Shown here: positions 1 to 7,622 of the stretch, one piece after another
Layout of the letters: every line of letters starts with the position of its first letter
Position numbering within the stretch: the stretch's first letter is position 1
Source: Rhodopirellula baltica SH 1
Lineage (GTDB): Bacteria; Planctomycetota; Planctomycetia; Pirellulales; Pirellulaceae
DNA: 64,000 nucleotides
Direction of reading: 5' to 3'
Assembly: GCF_000196115.1 (NCBI RefSeq)
Contig: NC_005027.1
Span: 5,266,001 to 5,330,000, forward strand
The notes under the pieces: generated by a model
What the model was told of the DNA's origin: nothing
Seen by the model: the letters and a program-made list of their open reading frames with translations, nothing else
Databases searched by the model: none
Translations under genes and position numbers: made by a program

Positions 1-2
1 CG

Positions 3-926
3 ATCGAAAGCGATCAGATCGTTTGCCCCGACGGAAAACGATTTGCGTTCGGTCGTTTGGAAACACCGAAGTTATCGGAACTTCGCCAAACCGTTTCGCA
101 ACTCAACGTTCAGACGCATCCATCGACGATTCGCGAACACGTTGGCGACGTTCGCCAGTTGCACGCGGACTCGGCCAACGCGGGCGCTCTGTTCCAAGTC
201 GCGTCACAATTCAATCTATTAGAAATGACCGGCCCATCGGTCACTCCTGAACGCGGCGTCGGCATCTACGAGAACGACCCAACACAAGGCCCGGCGTGCG
301 CGATCGCGTGCGGAGTCGGCACGATCTATCGCAACTACTTTGCACCGGTCGGCGACCGCATCGGCCAATCCGCCGACCATCAAATCGACTGCTCCGCCGA
401 TCTGGGAAGCAAACTCGGCAATCAAGACGGCCAGCTTTGGCAAATGCAGAACGGCTATCTTTTCCCGTCCGACGATGGCCTTCGGCGCATCACCAATCGT
501 CTGCAATCGGCAAGCGAATCAGACTTGGACGAACTTCGCAGCGAGTTGCGAATCGGCCTGCAATTGCAAGCCGACGTGACGCTTCCCGGTATTGAACATC
601 GCGTCAGCCAAGCGTATTGCTCCGCACTGCCGGTTGCCTACGGTCGCCAGCCCGCCGAATTGTGGACAGACTTCGCCAAGCTGATTCTCGACGCCGCCTA
701 TGAAGCCACCTTCCTTGCCGCCGCTATCAACGCGTCACACACCGGCATCAACGTCGTCTACCTCACGCTGCTCGGCGGAGGCGTGTTTGGCAATGACGAC
801 GTCTGGATCACCAGCGCGATCGAGAGAGCGTTCTTGAAAACAAAGTCGCACGGTCTCGATGTAAGAATCGTCTCGTATCGGCAATCCAAACCTGCGGTCT
901 CGCAGTTCTGCAGTCGCATCGAATGA
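3..926 (+). CDS. Conserved protein of unknown function, macro-domain-like C-terminus (5'-truncated)
   Basis: The reading frame is open from the first bases of the window, so the true start lies upstream and only the C-terminal 307 codons are present. A TTG at 57 could act as a start but would cut into conserved-looking sequence. The middle holds a segment with the motifs QFNLLEM, TPERGVGIYE and TQGPACAIACGVGTIYRNYF. I remember this pattern from a conserved family of unknown function. Near the C-terminus, YLTLLGGGVFGN followed by an amphipathic helix resembles the loop and helix of macro (ADP-ribose-binding) folds. That comparison is inference from pattern only. It is followed by non-coding DNA and a tRNA on the opposite strand. 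No function is assigned. Confidence 0.7.
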   Translation: MESDQIVCPDGKRFAFGRLETPKLSELRQTVSQLNVQTHPSTIREHVGDVRQLHADSANAGALFQVASQFNLLEMTGPSVTPERGVGIYENDPTQGPACAIACGVGTIYRNYFAPVGDRIGQSADHQIDCSADLGSKLGNQDGQLWQMQNGYLFPSDDGLRRITNRLQSASESDLDELRSELRIGLQLQADVTLPGIEHRVSQAYCSALPVAYGRQPAELWTDFAKLILDAAYEATFLAAAINASHTGINVVYLTLLGGGVFGNDDVWITSAIERAFLKTKSHGLDVRIVSYRQSKPAVSQFCSRIE

Positions 927-1020
927 CAACCTCAGTTCATTTGCGCTTCGTACCGTGACGCCAACCAAGCTTTCACGTCAACCGGCTTTGCGAACAGCCG
1001 ATGGCAGATTCAGCGATTGA

Positions 1021-1130
1021 AGTAGGCCGGACCAAGGAGCCACGCGACGCCGTTCCAGCAATTGCACAGATGTTGCCGCGACGAACCGCTCTGGATTGCC
1101 GGAACATCGCTTCGCTTGGTCCGGCCTACT
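1021..1130. repeat. 110-bp inverted-repeat element (MITE-like)
   Basis: The ends are a perfect 16-bp inverted repeat, AGTAGGCCGGACCAAG at 1021-1036 and its reverse complement at 1115-1130. It lies in the 413-bp gap between the partial first gene and the tRNA, which point toward each other. I see no coding potential in this gap (927-1339). The element could be a hairpin terminator or a small non-autonomous mobile element. Confidence 0.7.
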
Positions 1131-1339
1131 CTAGGCAGCACCATCGCTTGCAAGCGTAATGGCATCATCGGGCTTTCTCGAGTCACCAACCGAGACCGGA
1201 CTCAACTGCGAACGGGACCGCGGTCCCATTGGCGGTCCCATTCCTGCTCGTACTCGGGCATCTGCAGCCGACGGCGCACAAAAAAACCTGGGAGATTTTG
1301 GTCAGTACGACTCAAAATGCCCAGGCAATGTTGCTTCAG

Positions 1340-1412
1340 CTCCCCCGACAGGACTCGAACCTGTGACAAGGCGGTTAACAGCCGCCTGCTCTACCAACTG
1401 AGCTACAGGGGA
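1340..1412 (-). tRNA. tRNA-Asn (anticodon GTT)
   Basis: Read on the minus strand, the sequence folds as a 73-nt cloverleaf. The 7-bp acceptor stem is TCCCCTG paired with CGGGGGA, followed by discriminator G. The D-arm is AGCTCAGTTGGTAGAGC. The anticodon loop is CTGTTAA with anticodon GTT, and the T-arm contains GTTCGAGTCC. The 3' CCA is not encoded. It stands alone, with no other tRNA nearby. Confidence 0.96.
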
Positions 1413-1618
1413 TTGCGAGCCGTTTCCGACTCGTGTGGGGCGAATGTTAGCTGGTGCTCGGCGGCGATTCAAGGCGGGTTTTCTCTGGATTTTCATTCCG
1501 GAGGGATTCGTTTTGACGCCGCCCGCCTATCCGGACCCGCAAAACTGCTAACGTGGACAAACGTTCGCTCCTGAACTTGCCCTCCCAACGGTTCGCTCCC
1601 GCTTCCCACGGCTCGGCC

Positions 1619-2920
1619 ATGCGTTCTGACGCGCCACCCAACCCCGACCACTCGCGTGGCTCCAGCACCTCTCCGGACGCGGACAAACGGCCTGACCGGC
1701 GGTGGCGGCGACTTGAGCACCTGATCCCGGACCTGGCTCGGCAATTCACGCCAGAGTCATTCCACTCGCTCTGCCGCGATCTCGGTTTGCCCGCCCAGCC
1801 TGTGCTGGCCCCGGTCTGCAGTCGGTTGGGACACAGTCCGACCCGGCACCGCGAAATGGCTCGGCAACTGGCCGCTTCGATGCTGGACGCTCGCGAGCGA
1901 CGCATACACGTGGTCACCGTTGAGAAGTCGGCCGCGGAGCCTTGGGTCACTCAGGCAGCCAAAACGTTCGACGTTCCACTGGTTCGCTGGACTTGCAGCC
2001 AGTTGCCATCCCCAGACGCCTTGCGTTCCGAAAAACCGCGGTTCGCCATCAACCGGGATGAGTGGATTATCGCGGTGGCCGACCGCATTGATGTGTTGCA
2101 ATCTCGCCGCGGCGGGAAGATCGAACAAGCCGTGCTGCGACGATTGGAAGTCGATCCGTTTGGAGTGCGGGTTGGCATGGATGATCCCAAGGCGGCCGAA
2201 CGTTTGTTGAAAGCCGGAGCGTTGGGAAGGTTCCTGTCACGCTCGTGTGATGTGATCTCGGACATTCATGCGGAACGAAGCCAACCCGGTACCGCAAAGA
2301 AATCAACGGATTCAAACGTATTGGAACAAGACGAATGGCTGGTTCATTGCACTCGTCGTTGCGACGGTCCTTGGCCGGGCCAGTCATGGACTCAGTACCG
2401 AGACGAGATGTTGCTGGGGTCCGACGAAGCTGCCGCGCGAGAATCGCTGCATTCGCTGCGTCGCATCGTGCGGATGCGGCGTTTGATAGCCGGGGCGACC
2501 ACATCCAAAAAAGATCACCGCGTGGTTTGTCTCTCCGCCGTGCCGTTGCCGGATCTGTTGCGGCGCCGAACGTTTCGGTCACACGTCTCGCGATGGGACT
2601 ACGAACCGTTTGGGATCGCGATTCGACGATCGGCCGCGTCCAAGGTTGGGTTGCGGCCGGTCATCTATGGTCCGGCGTCCGTGCGTGATGGTTTGCCCGC
2701 CGACGAACGTTATCTCTATCAGGCCGAAGGTCGCGACCAGGACTGGACCGCCGAAAAGGAATGGCGGTCACTCGGCGACGTGGACCTGGATTCGCTGGAC
2801 GTCGACGACGTCTGCGTGTTTGTGCCCAGCGAGACTGACGGGCAAGTCATCGCTGAAGTGAACCATCGCGGCTGGCCGATTTGCCATGCCGAGCGGTGGC
2901 TTGCACCTTCCGCTCAGTAA
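1619..2920 (+). CDS. Hypothetical protein, 433 aa
   Basis: I do not recognise this family. I chose the ATG at 1619 because the upstream in-frame GTG at 1553 has no better context. The N-terminal 35 residues are polar and Pro/Ser/Arg-rich with no signal peptide. The rest reads as a soluble, Arg-rich alpha/beta protein with a strand-helix section (HVVTVEKSAAEPWV) and a conserved-looking stretch DEWIIAVADRIDVLQSRRGG. The C-terminus includes DVDDVCVFVPS. Composition and codon use match neighbouring real genes. Its stop overlaps by 7 bp the stop of the convergent lipoprotein gene, so the two genes share their 3' ends. Confidence 0.7.
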   Translation: MRSDAPPNPDHSRGSSTSPDADKRPDRRWRRLEHLIPDLARQFTPESFHSLCRDLGLPAQPVLAPVCSRLGHSPTRHREMARQLAASMLDARERRIHVVTVEKSAAEPWVTQAAKTFDVPLVRWTCSQLPSPDALRSEKPRFAINRDEWIIAVADRIDVLQSRRGGKIEQAVLRRLEVDPFGVRVGMDDPKAAERLLKAGALGRFLSRSCDVISDIHAERSQPGTAKKSTDSNVLEQDEWLVHCTRRCDGPWPGQSWTQYRDEMLLGSDEAAARESLHSLRRIVRMRRLIAGATTSKKDHRVVCLSAVPLPDLLRRRTFRSHVSRWDYEPFGIAIRRSAASKVGLRPVIYGPASVRDGLPADERYLYQAEGRDQDWTAEKEWRSLGDVDLDSLDVDDVCVFVPSETDGQVIAEVNHRGWPICHAERWLAPSAQ

Positions 2921-3558
2921 GCCAACGTGGGTTGTTGGCCGTTGACCGATCGCGTGCGGTAGATCTGGCGTGCCGGTGAGTTGCGACGGTTCTGAGCGGT
3001 GCGAGCTGCCACGGTTGAGGTGTGCCCATGACCGCTGTCGCTGATGATCGTTTCGCCTTCGTGAAGGATCACGCCATCGGAGGAATGACCATACGATCCT
3101 CCGGAGCAAGAGTCACAGCCGCCGGAGCAGGAATCGCAACCGGTCGAGCAGGAGTCGCAGCCACCACAACCATCGCAGCCACCGAGATCGGCGACTGGGA
3201 ACAGTGGCCGGCCGCCTGCACAGGTGTCACAGCCGGTGCCGCAACCGTCGCGTTTGTAGCCCCAAATGCTCTTGATGCCGGTGAAGACGGCTCGACACTT
3301 GCCGCAAGATTGGCCGTTGTAGTTGCCGCACGAGTCACATGGGTCGTAGCAATCGGCGGGTTCGTTGATCCATGGGTCGATGTACAGTTCGCCGCACCCG
3401 TCGCAGGAATCGCAACCGCCGCACGAATCACCACAGGCGCCGCTGTCGCAACCGACGCCAGGACCACACGGGCCGCAAGCGTTCCACATAGGACCGACAC
3501 ATCCGGTCGACATCAGCAAACAGACCAGCGTCAACACGACAGCACAGGAGGATTTCAT
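2914..3558 (-). CDS. Cysteine-rich lipoprotein with CDSC repeats
   Basis: The 214-aa product begins MKSSCAVVLTLVCLLMSTGC, a lipoprotein signal with a lipobox-like STGC. I chose the start at 3558 because the longer frame adds 12 residues ahead of a clean signal peptide. About 25 cysteines follow in the mature protein, many as CxxC, including five CDSC units (for example GCDSCSGGCDSCSGG). A basic, Cys-free C-terminal tail ends in QPTLAY. It is probably anchored in an outer or inner membrane and either disulfide cross-linked or metal-binding. Planctomycetes are known for Cys-rich envelope proteins, but a link to them is inference. A 1.3-kb tandem-repeat array lies about 190 bp upstream. Confidence 0.8.
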   Translation of the reverse strand: MKSSCAVVLTLVCLLMSTGCVGPMWNACGPCGPGVGCDSGACGDSCGGCDSCDGCGELYIDPWINEPADCYDPCDSCGNYNGQSCGKCRAVFTGIKSIWGYKRDGCGTGCDTCAGGRPLFPVADLGGCDGCGGCDSCSTGCDSCSGGCDSCSGGSYGHSSDGVILHEGETIISDSGHGHTSTVAARTAQNRRNSPARQIYRTRSVNGQQPTLAY

Positions 3559-3751
3559 CGGGACGATCCGTGTCTCGAACAGGTGGGAGGACAAATGGAC
3601 GACGCATTCGACTTGAATGAATCGCCTTGTTTCGTCATCGGCACCTCAGCCGGCAAACTCCACCCAAATTGAAATTGAGACGGGTAAGAATTCGAAAGTG
3701 CTGGGAAAAAGAGATCAAGTTGGTAGGGCGTGGCTTTGTTGACGCGGCGAA

Positions 3752-5067
3752 CAACTGTCGTCGCTCCGCGACTTGAGGCGCGTGTGTGGTAGGCGGATGA
3801 CCTTGGGTTGAAAACCCAAGGCTCTCGGCTGCCGTCGCTCCGCGACTGGTCGTTAGCGTCGGCGAGATCCAACAACCGCGGAGCGGTGACAGTTGCCAGC
3901 CTCGGGTTTTCAACCCGAGGTCTCGGTTGCAAAACCGCGTCCTCCAAGCCGCGGAGCGGCGACAGGTGCGGTCCGAATTCTTGGCGAATCCGGCTACGGA
4001 TGAAGAAGATGTCAGTCTTCTGAGTCGCGTGATGACGACGATTTGCGGGGGCACGGAGGAGGACGGGGCTCGACGGAACATTTGAGACAAATGTTCTACT
4101 CTGGTCGTGCTGACGCGGCGGGTTGAGACGAAATGGAAAACGGCGATCACATATCGCTGCATCCATTAGCCGACGGCCGTTAGGCCCGGTTCTTGCTTAG
4201 CGAATCAGGATGATGTCGACGGAAGGCGACCAACTGTCGTCGCTCCGCGACTTGAGGCGCGGGTGTGGTAGGCGGATGACCTTGGGTTGAAAACCCAAGG
4301 CTCTCGGCCGCCGTCGCTCCGCGACTGGTTGTGCGCGTCGGCGGGATCCAACAACCGCGGAGCGGTGACATTTGTCAGCCTCGGGTTTTCAACCCGAGGT
4401 CTCGGTTGCAAAACCGCGTCCTCCAAGCCGCGGAGCGGCGACGGGTGCGGTCCGAATTCTTGGCGAATCCGGCTACGGATGAGGGAGGGGTCCGTCTTCT
4501 GAGTCGCGTGGTGAAGGGGAAACAACGGGGCACGGAGGAGGACGGGGCTCGACGGAACATTTGAAACAAATGTTCTACTCTGGTCGTGCTGACGCGGCGG
4601 GTTGAGACGAAATGGAAAACGGCGATCACATATCGCTGCATCCATTAGCCGACGGCCGTTAGGCCCGGTTCTCGCTTAGCGAATCATGATGATGTCGACG
4701 GAAGGCGACCAACTGTCGTCACTCCGTGACTTGAGGCGCGTGTGTGGTAGCGGATGACCTTGGGTTGAAAACCCAAGGCTCTCGGCTGCCGTCGCTCCGC
4801 GACTGGTCGTGCGCGTCGGCGGGTTCCAACAACCGCGGAGCGGTGACAGTTGTCAGCCTCGGGTTTTCAACCCGAGGTCTCGGTTGCAAACCCGCGCCCT
4901 CCAAGCCGCGGAGCGGCGACGGGTGAAGTCCGAATTCTTGGCGAATCCGGCTACGAATGAAGGGGATGTAAGTCTTCTGAGTCGCGTGATGACGACGAAT
5001 TGCGGGGGCACGGAGGAGGGCGTGGCTCGACGGAACATTTGAGACAAATGTTCTACTCTGGTCGTGC
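3752..5067. repeat. 479-bp tandem repeat array, about 2.7 units
   Basis: Equivalent positions recur at 3752, 4231 and 4710, giving a period of exactly 479 bp, with a third copy cut short near 5067. Each unit contains a palindrome CCTTGGGTT-GAA-AACCCAAGG (3801-3821, 4280-4300, 4758-4778). A second, divergent palindrome lies in the opposite orientation (3900-3920, 4379-4399, 4857-4877). Each palindrome is flanked by TCGCTCCGCGACT-type motifs. Each unit also carries a hairpin GAACATTTG/CAAATGTTC (4076-4096 in unit 1) and a copy of the GAATTCTTGGCGAATCCGGC motif. Units 1 and 2 also contain TTAGCCGACGGCCGTTAGGC. Several frames stay open but repeat with the unit and have no credible start context, so I treat the array as non-coding. 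Confidence 0.9.
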
Positions 5068-5084
5068 GACAGAAACGCCTTGCA

Positions 5085-5110
5085 GTCCGAATTCTGGCGA
5101 ATCCGGCTAC
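5085..5110. repeat. Copy of the GTAGCCGGATTCGCC terminal-repeat motif
   Basis: This is a single copy of the interspersed motif whose core reads GAATTCTGGCGAATCCGGC. It has one base deleted relative to the copies in the adjoining array. It lies 27 bp beyond the stop codon of hinT, in keeping with the 3'-end location of the other copies. Confidence 0.7.
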
Positions 5111-5137
5111 GTTGGTGGTCGTTGGGAGGGGCGGGAC

Positions 5138-5476
5138 TCAGCCTGGTGGCCAGGTCATTTTGCGGCCGCCGAGCAAGTGAAAGTGCACGTGTGGGACTTC
5201 TTGTCCGCCGTCGGATCCGGTGTTCACAACCAAGCGAAAGCCGTCGCCCAGTCCTTCGTCCGCCGCGACTTTAGATGCCACGACAACGCAGCGTCCCATG
5301 ACCGCTTGATCCTCGTCTGTCAAATCCGCCAGCGACACGATCTCGCGTTTGGGAATGACCAGGATGTGCGTGGGGGCTTTTGGGGCGATGTCCCGAAATG
5401 CCAGGCACAGGTCGTCTTCGTAGACGATGTCCGCCGGGATCTCTTTGGCGATGATTTTCGAAAAGATGGATGACAT
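5138..5476 (-). CDS. hinT: HIT family (HinT-like) purine nucleotide phosphoramidase
   Basis: This is a 112-aa protein of standard HinT length. It has the N-terminal IFSKIIAKEIPADIVYEDD stretch and the catalytic histidine triad HVHFHLLGG (His96, His98, His100) near the C-terminus. The tail ends in MTWPPG, as in typical HinT proteins. The family hydrolyses AMP-lysine and other purine nucleotide phosphoramidates in the cytosol. The gene appears monocistronic. It is followed downstream by the repeat array and is divergent from radC. Family assignment is secure; the physiological substrate is unknown. Confidence 0.95.
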   Translation of the reverse strand: MSSIFSKIIAKEIPADIVYEDDLCLAFRDIAPKAPTHILVIPKREIVSLADLTDEDQAVMGRCVVVASKVAADEGLGDGFRLVVNTGSDGGQEVPHVHFHLLGGRKMTWPPG

Positions 5477-5597
5477 GTTGCGATGGAAACGAAGGTCGTG
5501 GGCGCGTCAATTTGATACCTCACAAAAGGCATCGATCGATTTAAGGTATCTTCGCTGTGTTTGGATATCTAGATGATCGCGGATGAAGAGTTGTCCC

Positions 5598-6542
5598 ATG
5601 AGCGATGCCCGACGTCGACGTTTGCAAGCGTTGTTGTATCCGTTGGCCTATCACGATCGATTCTTGCAAAGCCAATTGCCGGATTTGGTCGAGGAACCTC
5701 AAGCGGCCTTTGTCACGCGAACCATCAATGCTGTGGTTCGAGCCGGTGTGCTGGAACGCTTTCATTCTGACGACGAACTTCATTACACATGGACATCTCG
5801 TGATCCGATCGATTTGATCGACCGCTGGATCCAAGATCAAATTCATGGCGATCAAGTCAAAGAGCGTCCGGAAGAAGAACGACCTCGAGAACGTTTGCTT
5901 CGAGACGGTGCGGCGTCACTGTCCAACGCAGACCTGTTGGCGATCCTGATACGCGTCGGTGTGGTCGGTGAATCAGCCACGACGGGAGGCACGAAGCTGG
6001 CCAACCATTTTGACGAGGTACTGGATGCGATTCGCGAACAGAGCGTTTCGGAGTTGCGACACATCACCAAAGCGGTGACGAAAGCCAGCTACTGCCAGAT
6101 CATGGCGGGCATTGAACTGGGTCGCCGCGCAACCGAAGCGGCTCGCGAACGCCCGGTGCCGATCGTCAAAATCACAAGCACCACGGAAGCGACCGAGTAC
6201 TGCGCGCAGAAGTTCGCTTACCTGGCTGGTGATGCGGTGCAGGAAGAGTTCCATATCGTGACGCTCGACACCAAGCACAAACCGATTCGCACGCATCGCA
6301 TCACGGTTGGAACGCTGGACAGTTCGCTGGTGCATCCTCGCGAAGTGTTTCGGCCGGCGATCCGGGACGCGGCCGCAGCGGTGTTGTTGGTGCACAACCA
6401 TCCGTCCGGTGATCCCACACCAAGCCGCGAAGATCATGCGGTGACGGAGCGTCTGACCGAGGCCGGCAAGCTGATCGGCATCACCGTGTTGGATCACATC
6501 GTGGTGGCAAAACAACGGTGCTTGAGTTTGAGAGAATGCTGA
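5598..6542 (+). CDS. radC: RadC-like JAB/MPN domain protein
   Basis: The 314-aa product carries the RadC signature with the JAMM metal site HNHPSGDPTPSREDH around residues 265-280, preceded by the DTKHKPI and TVGTLDSSLVHPREVF segments. An UPF0758-type N-terminal region (RPRERLLRDG, LSNADLLAILI) begins near residue 90. About 85 extra N-terminal residues, which look like a small helical domain, are longer than in E. coli RadC. I preferred the ATG at 5598 over one 15 bp upstream. The biochemical role of RadC is unsettled; the old DNA-repair name is not well supported. The stop lies 2 bp before an interspersed repeat copy. Confidence 0.92.
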   Translation: MSDARRRRLQALLYPLAYHDRFLQSQLPDLVEEPQAAFVTRTINAVVRAGVLERFHSDDELHYTWTSRDPIDLIDRWIQDQIHGDQVKERPEEERPRERLLRDGAASLSNADLLAILIRVGVVGESATTGGTKLANHFDEVLDAIREQSVSELRHITKAVTKASYCQIMAGIELGRRATEAARERPVPIVKITSTTEATEYCAQKFAYLAGDAVQEEFHIVTLDTKHKPIRTHRITVGTLDSSLVHPREVFRPAIRDAAAAVLLVHNHPSGDPTPSREDHAVTERLTEAGKLIGITVLDHIVVAKQRCLSLREC

Positions 6543-6544
6543 TC

Positions 6545-6568
6545 GTAGCCGGATTCGCCAGAATTCGG
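6545..6568. repeat. Copy of the GTAGCCGGATTCGCC terminal-repeat motif
   Basis: GTAGCCGGATTCGCCAGAAT begins 2 bp after the radC stop codon. It is in the opposite orientation to the diverged copies embedded in the following array (AATCTGGCGATTCCAGCTAC), so the pair could form a large stem. Confidence 0.75.
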
Positions 6569-6575
6569 TCGGTGT

Positions 6576-7259
6576 GATGCGGGTCGCTGCCCCAGTTAGC
6601 CGATGGCCGTTAGGCCCGGTTCTGTGGCGGTAAAACCGAGGCGAACGCCTAAACGGCTCAATCAATCAAAAGCTCATAACGCCGCGGGTTGCGATGACGA
6701 TCGAACTTGGTCGGAACCAGACGGCAACGTGGACATCTGAAATCTGGCGATTCCAGCTACGGTGATGTGGGTCGCTACCCCAGTTAGCCGATGGCCGTTA
6801 GGCCCGGTTCTGTGACGGTAAAACCGAGGCTAACGCCTAAACGGCTCAATCAATCAAAAGCACACAACACCGCGGGTTGCGATGACGATCGAACTTGGTC
6901 GGAACCAGGCGGCAACGTGGAAATCTGAAATCTGGCGATTCCAGCTACGGTGATGCGGGTCGCTACCCCAGTTAGCCGATGGCCGTTAGGCCCGGTTCTA
7001 TGGCGGCGGAACCGAGGCGAACGCCTAAACGGCTCAATCAATCAAAGCACACAACACCGCGGGTTGTGATGACGATCGAACTTGGTCGGAACCAGACGGC
7101 AACGTGGAAATCTGAAATCTGGCGATTCCAGCTACGGTGATGCGAGGCGCTACCCCAGTTAGCCGACGGCCGTTAGGCCCGGTTCTGTGGCGGTGGAACC
7201 GAGGCTAACGCCTAAACGGCTCAATCAATCAAAAGCACATAACGCCGCGGGTTGTGATG
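6576..7259. repeat. 188-bp tandem repeat array, about 3.6 units
   Basis: The landmark TTAGCCGATGGCCGTTAGGC starts at 6596, 6784, 6972 and 7159, a period of 188 (last 187). Each unit contains a hairpin. Its left arm runs AGCCGATGGCCGTTAGGCCC and its right arm runs GGCGAACGCCTAAACGGCT. A diverged copy of the GAATTCTTGGCGAATCC motif follows. The array fills the space between the convergent radC and PII-like genes. No unit contains a plausible gene. Confidence 0.9.
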
Positions 7260-7273
7260 CGAATTTGCTCCGT

Positions 7274-7576
7274 TCAGATGAACGACGCGACCGGCATGAC
7301 CAGGATCTTGCCGTCGCCGATGCGGCCGGTGCGAGTGACCGCGACGATCTTGTCGAGGACCTCTTCAAGACGCAGGTCATCGACCCAGAGCGTGATCTCG
7401 ACCTTCGGCACAAAGGCTTCTGAGTACTCGGTGTCTTGGTACTGATCGAGGTAGCTTTTTTGGCGGCCATAACCTTTGACCTCCATGACACTCAACCCTT
7501 CCAGCGGAGCTCGACGCAAGGCGGCGAGAACGTTCTCGGCCAGATGCGGTGAAACGACGGTGACGACTTGTTTCAT
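7274..7576 (-). CDS. PII-family signal transduction protein (GlnB/GlnK-like)
   Basis: The 100-aa product aligns by eye with PII proteins. It begins MKQVVTVVSP and has the T-loop entry VMEVKGYGRQK. Tyr51 sits in LDQY at the position uridylylated in GlnB, followed by FVPKVEI and TRTGRIGDGKI. PII proteins sense 2-oxoglutarate and ATP/ADP and bind nitrogen-metabolism targets. The C-terminus ends at VASFI and lacks the usual RIRTGE segment that contacts ATP, and the T-loop differs from classical GlnB. It may therefore be a divergent PII-like protein. The start at 7576 matches the family; an in-frame ATG at 7591 would add 5 residues. It lies 46 bp downstream of asd and is probably co-transcribed. 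Confidence 0.85.
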   Translation of the reverse strand: MKQVVTVVSPHLAENVLAALRRAPLEGLSVMEVKGYGRQKSYLDQYQDTEYSEAFVPKVEITLWVDDLRLEEVLDKIVAVTRTGRIGDGKILVMPVASFI

Positions 7577-7622
7577 GATCGCATCCGGCATTCAGAAGGG
7601 TTTGACACGATAGCTCAGCTCA

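Noticed and set aside
1062-1574. 170-codon plus-strand frame
   Set aside because: It runs through the antisense of tRNA-Asn and a repeat element and has no motifs.
3022-3672. Open frame of 216 codons on the plus strand opposite the Cys-rich lipoprotein
   Set aside because: It is the mirror of a Cys/Gly/Ser-rich gene. The lipoprotein strand has a convincing signal peptide and lipobox, and the plus frame is Ala/Thr/Val-rich shadow sequence.
4205-4645. Frames of 60-200 codons within the 479-bp array
   Set aside because: They repeat with the unit, cross palindromes, differ between units by frame-altering indels and have no start context.
3752-7259. Possible CRISPR arrays
   Set aside because: Units are 479 and 188 bp and repeat as wholes; there are no short repeats with unique spacers and no cas genes.
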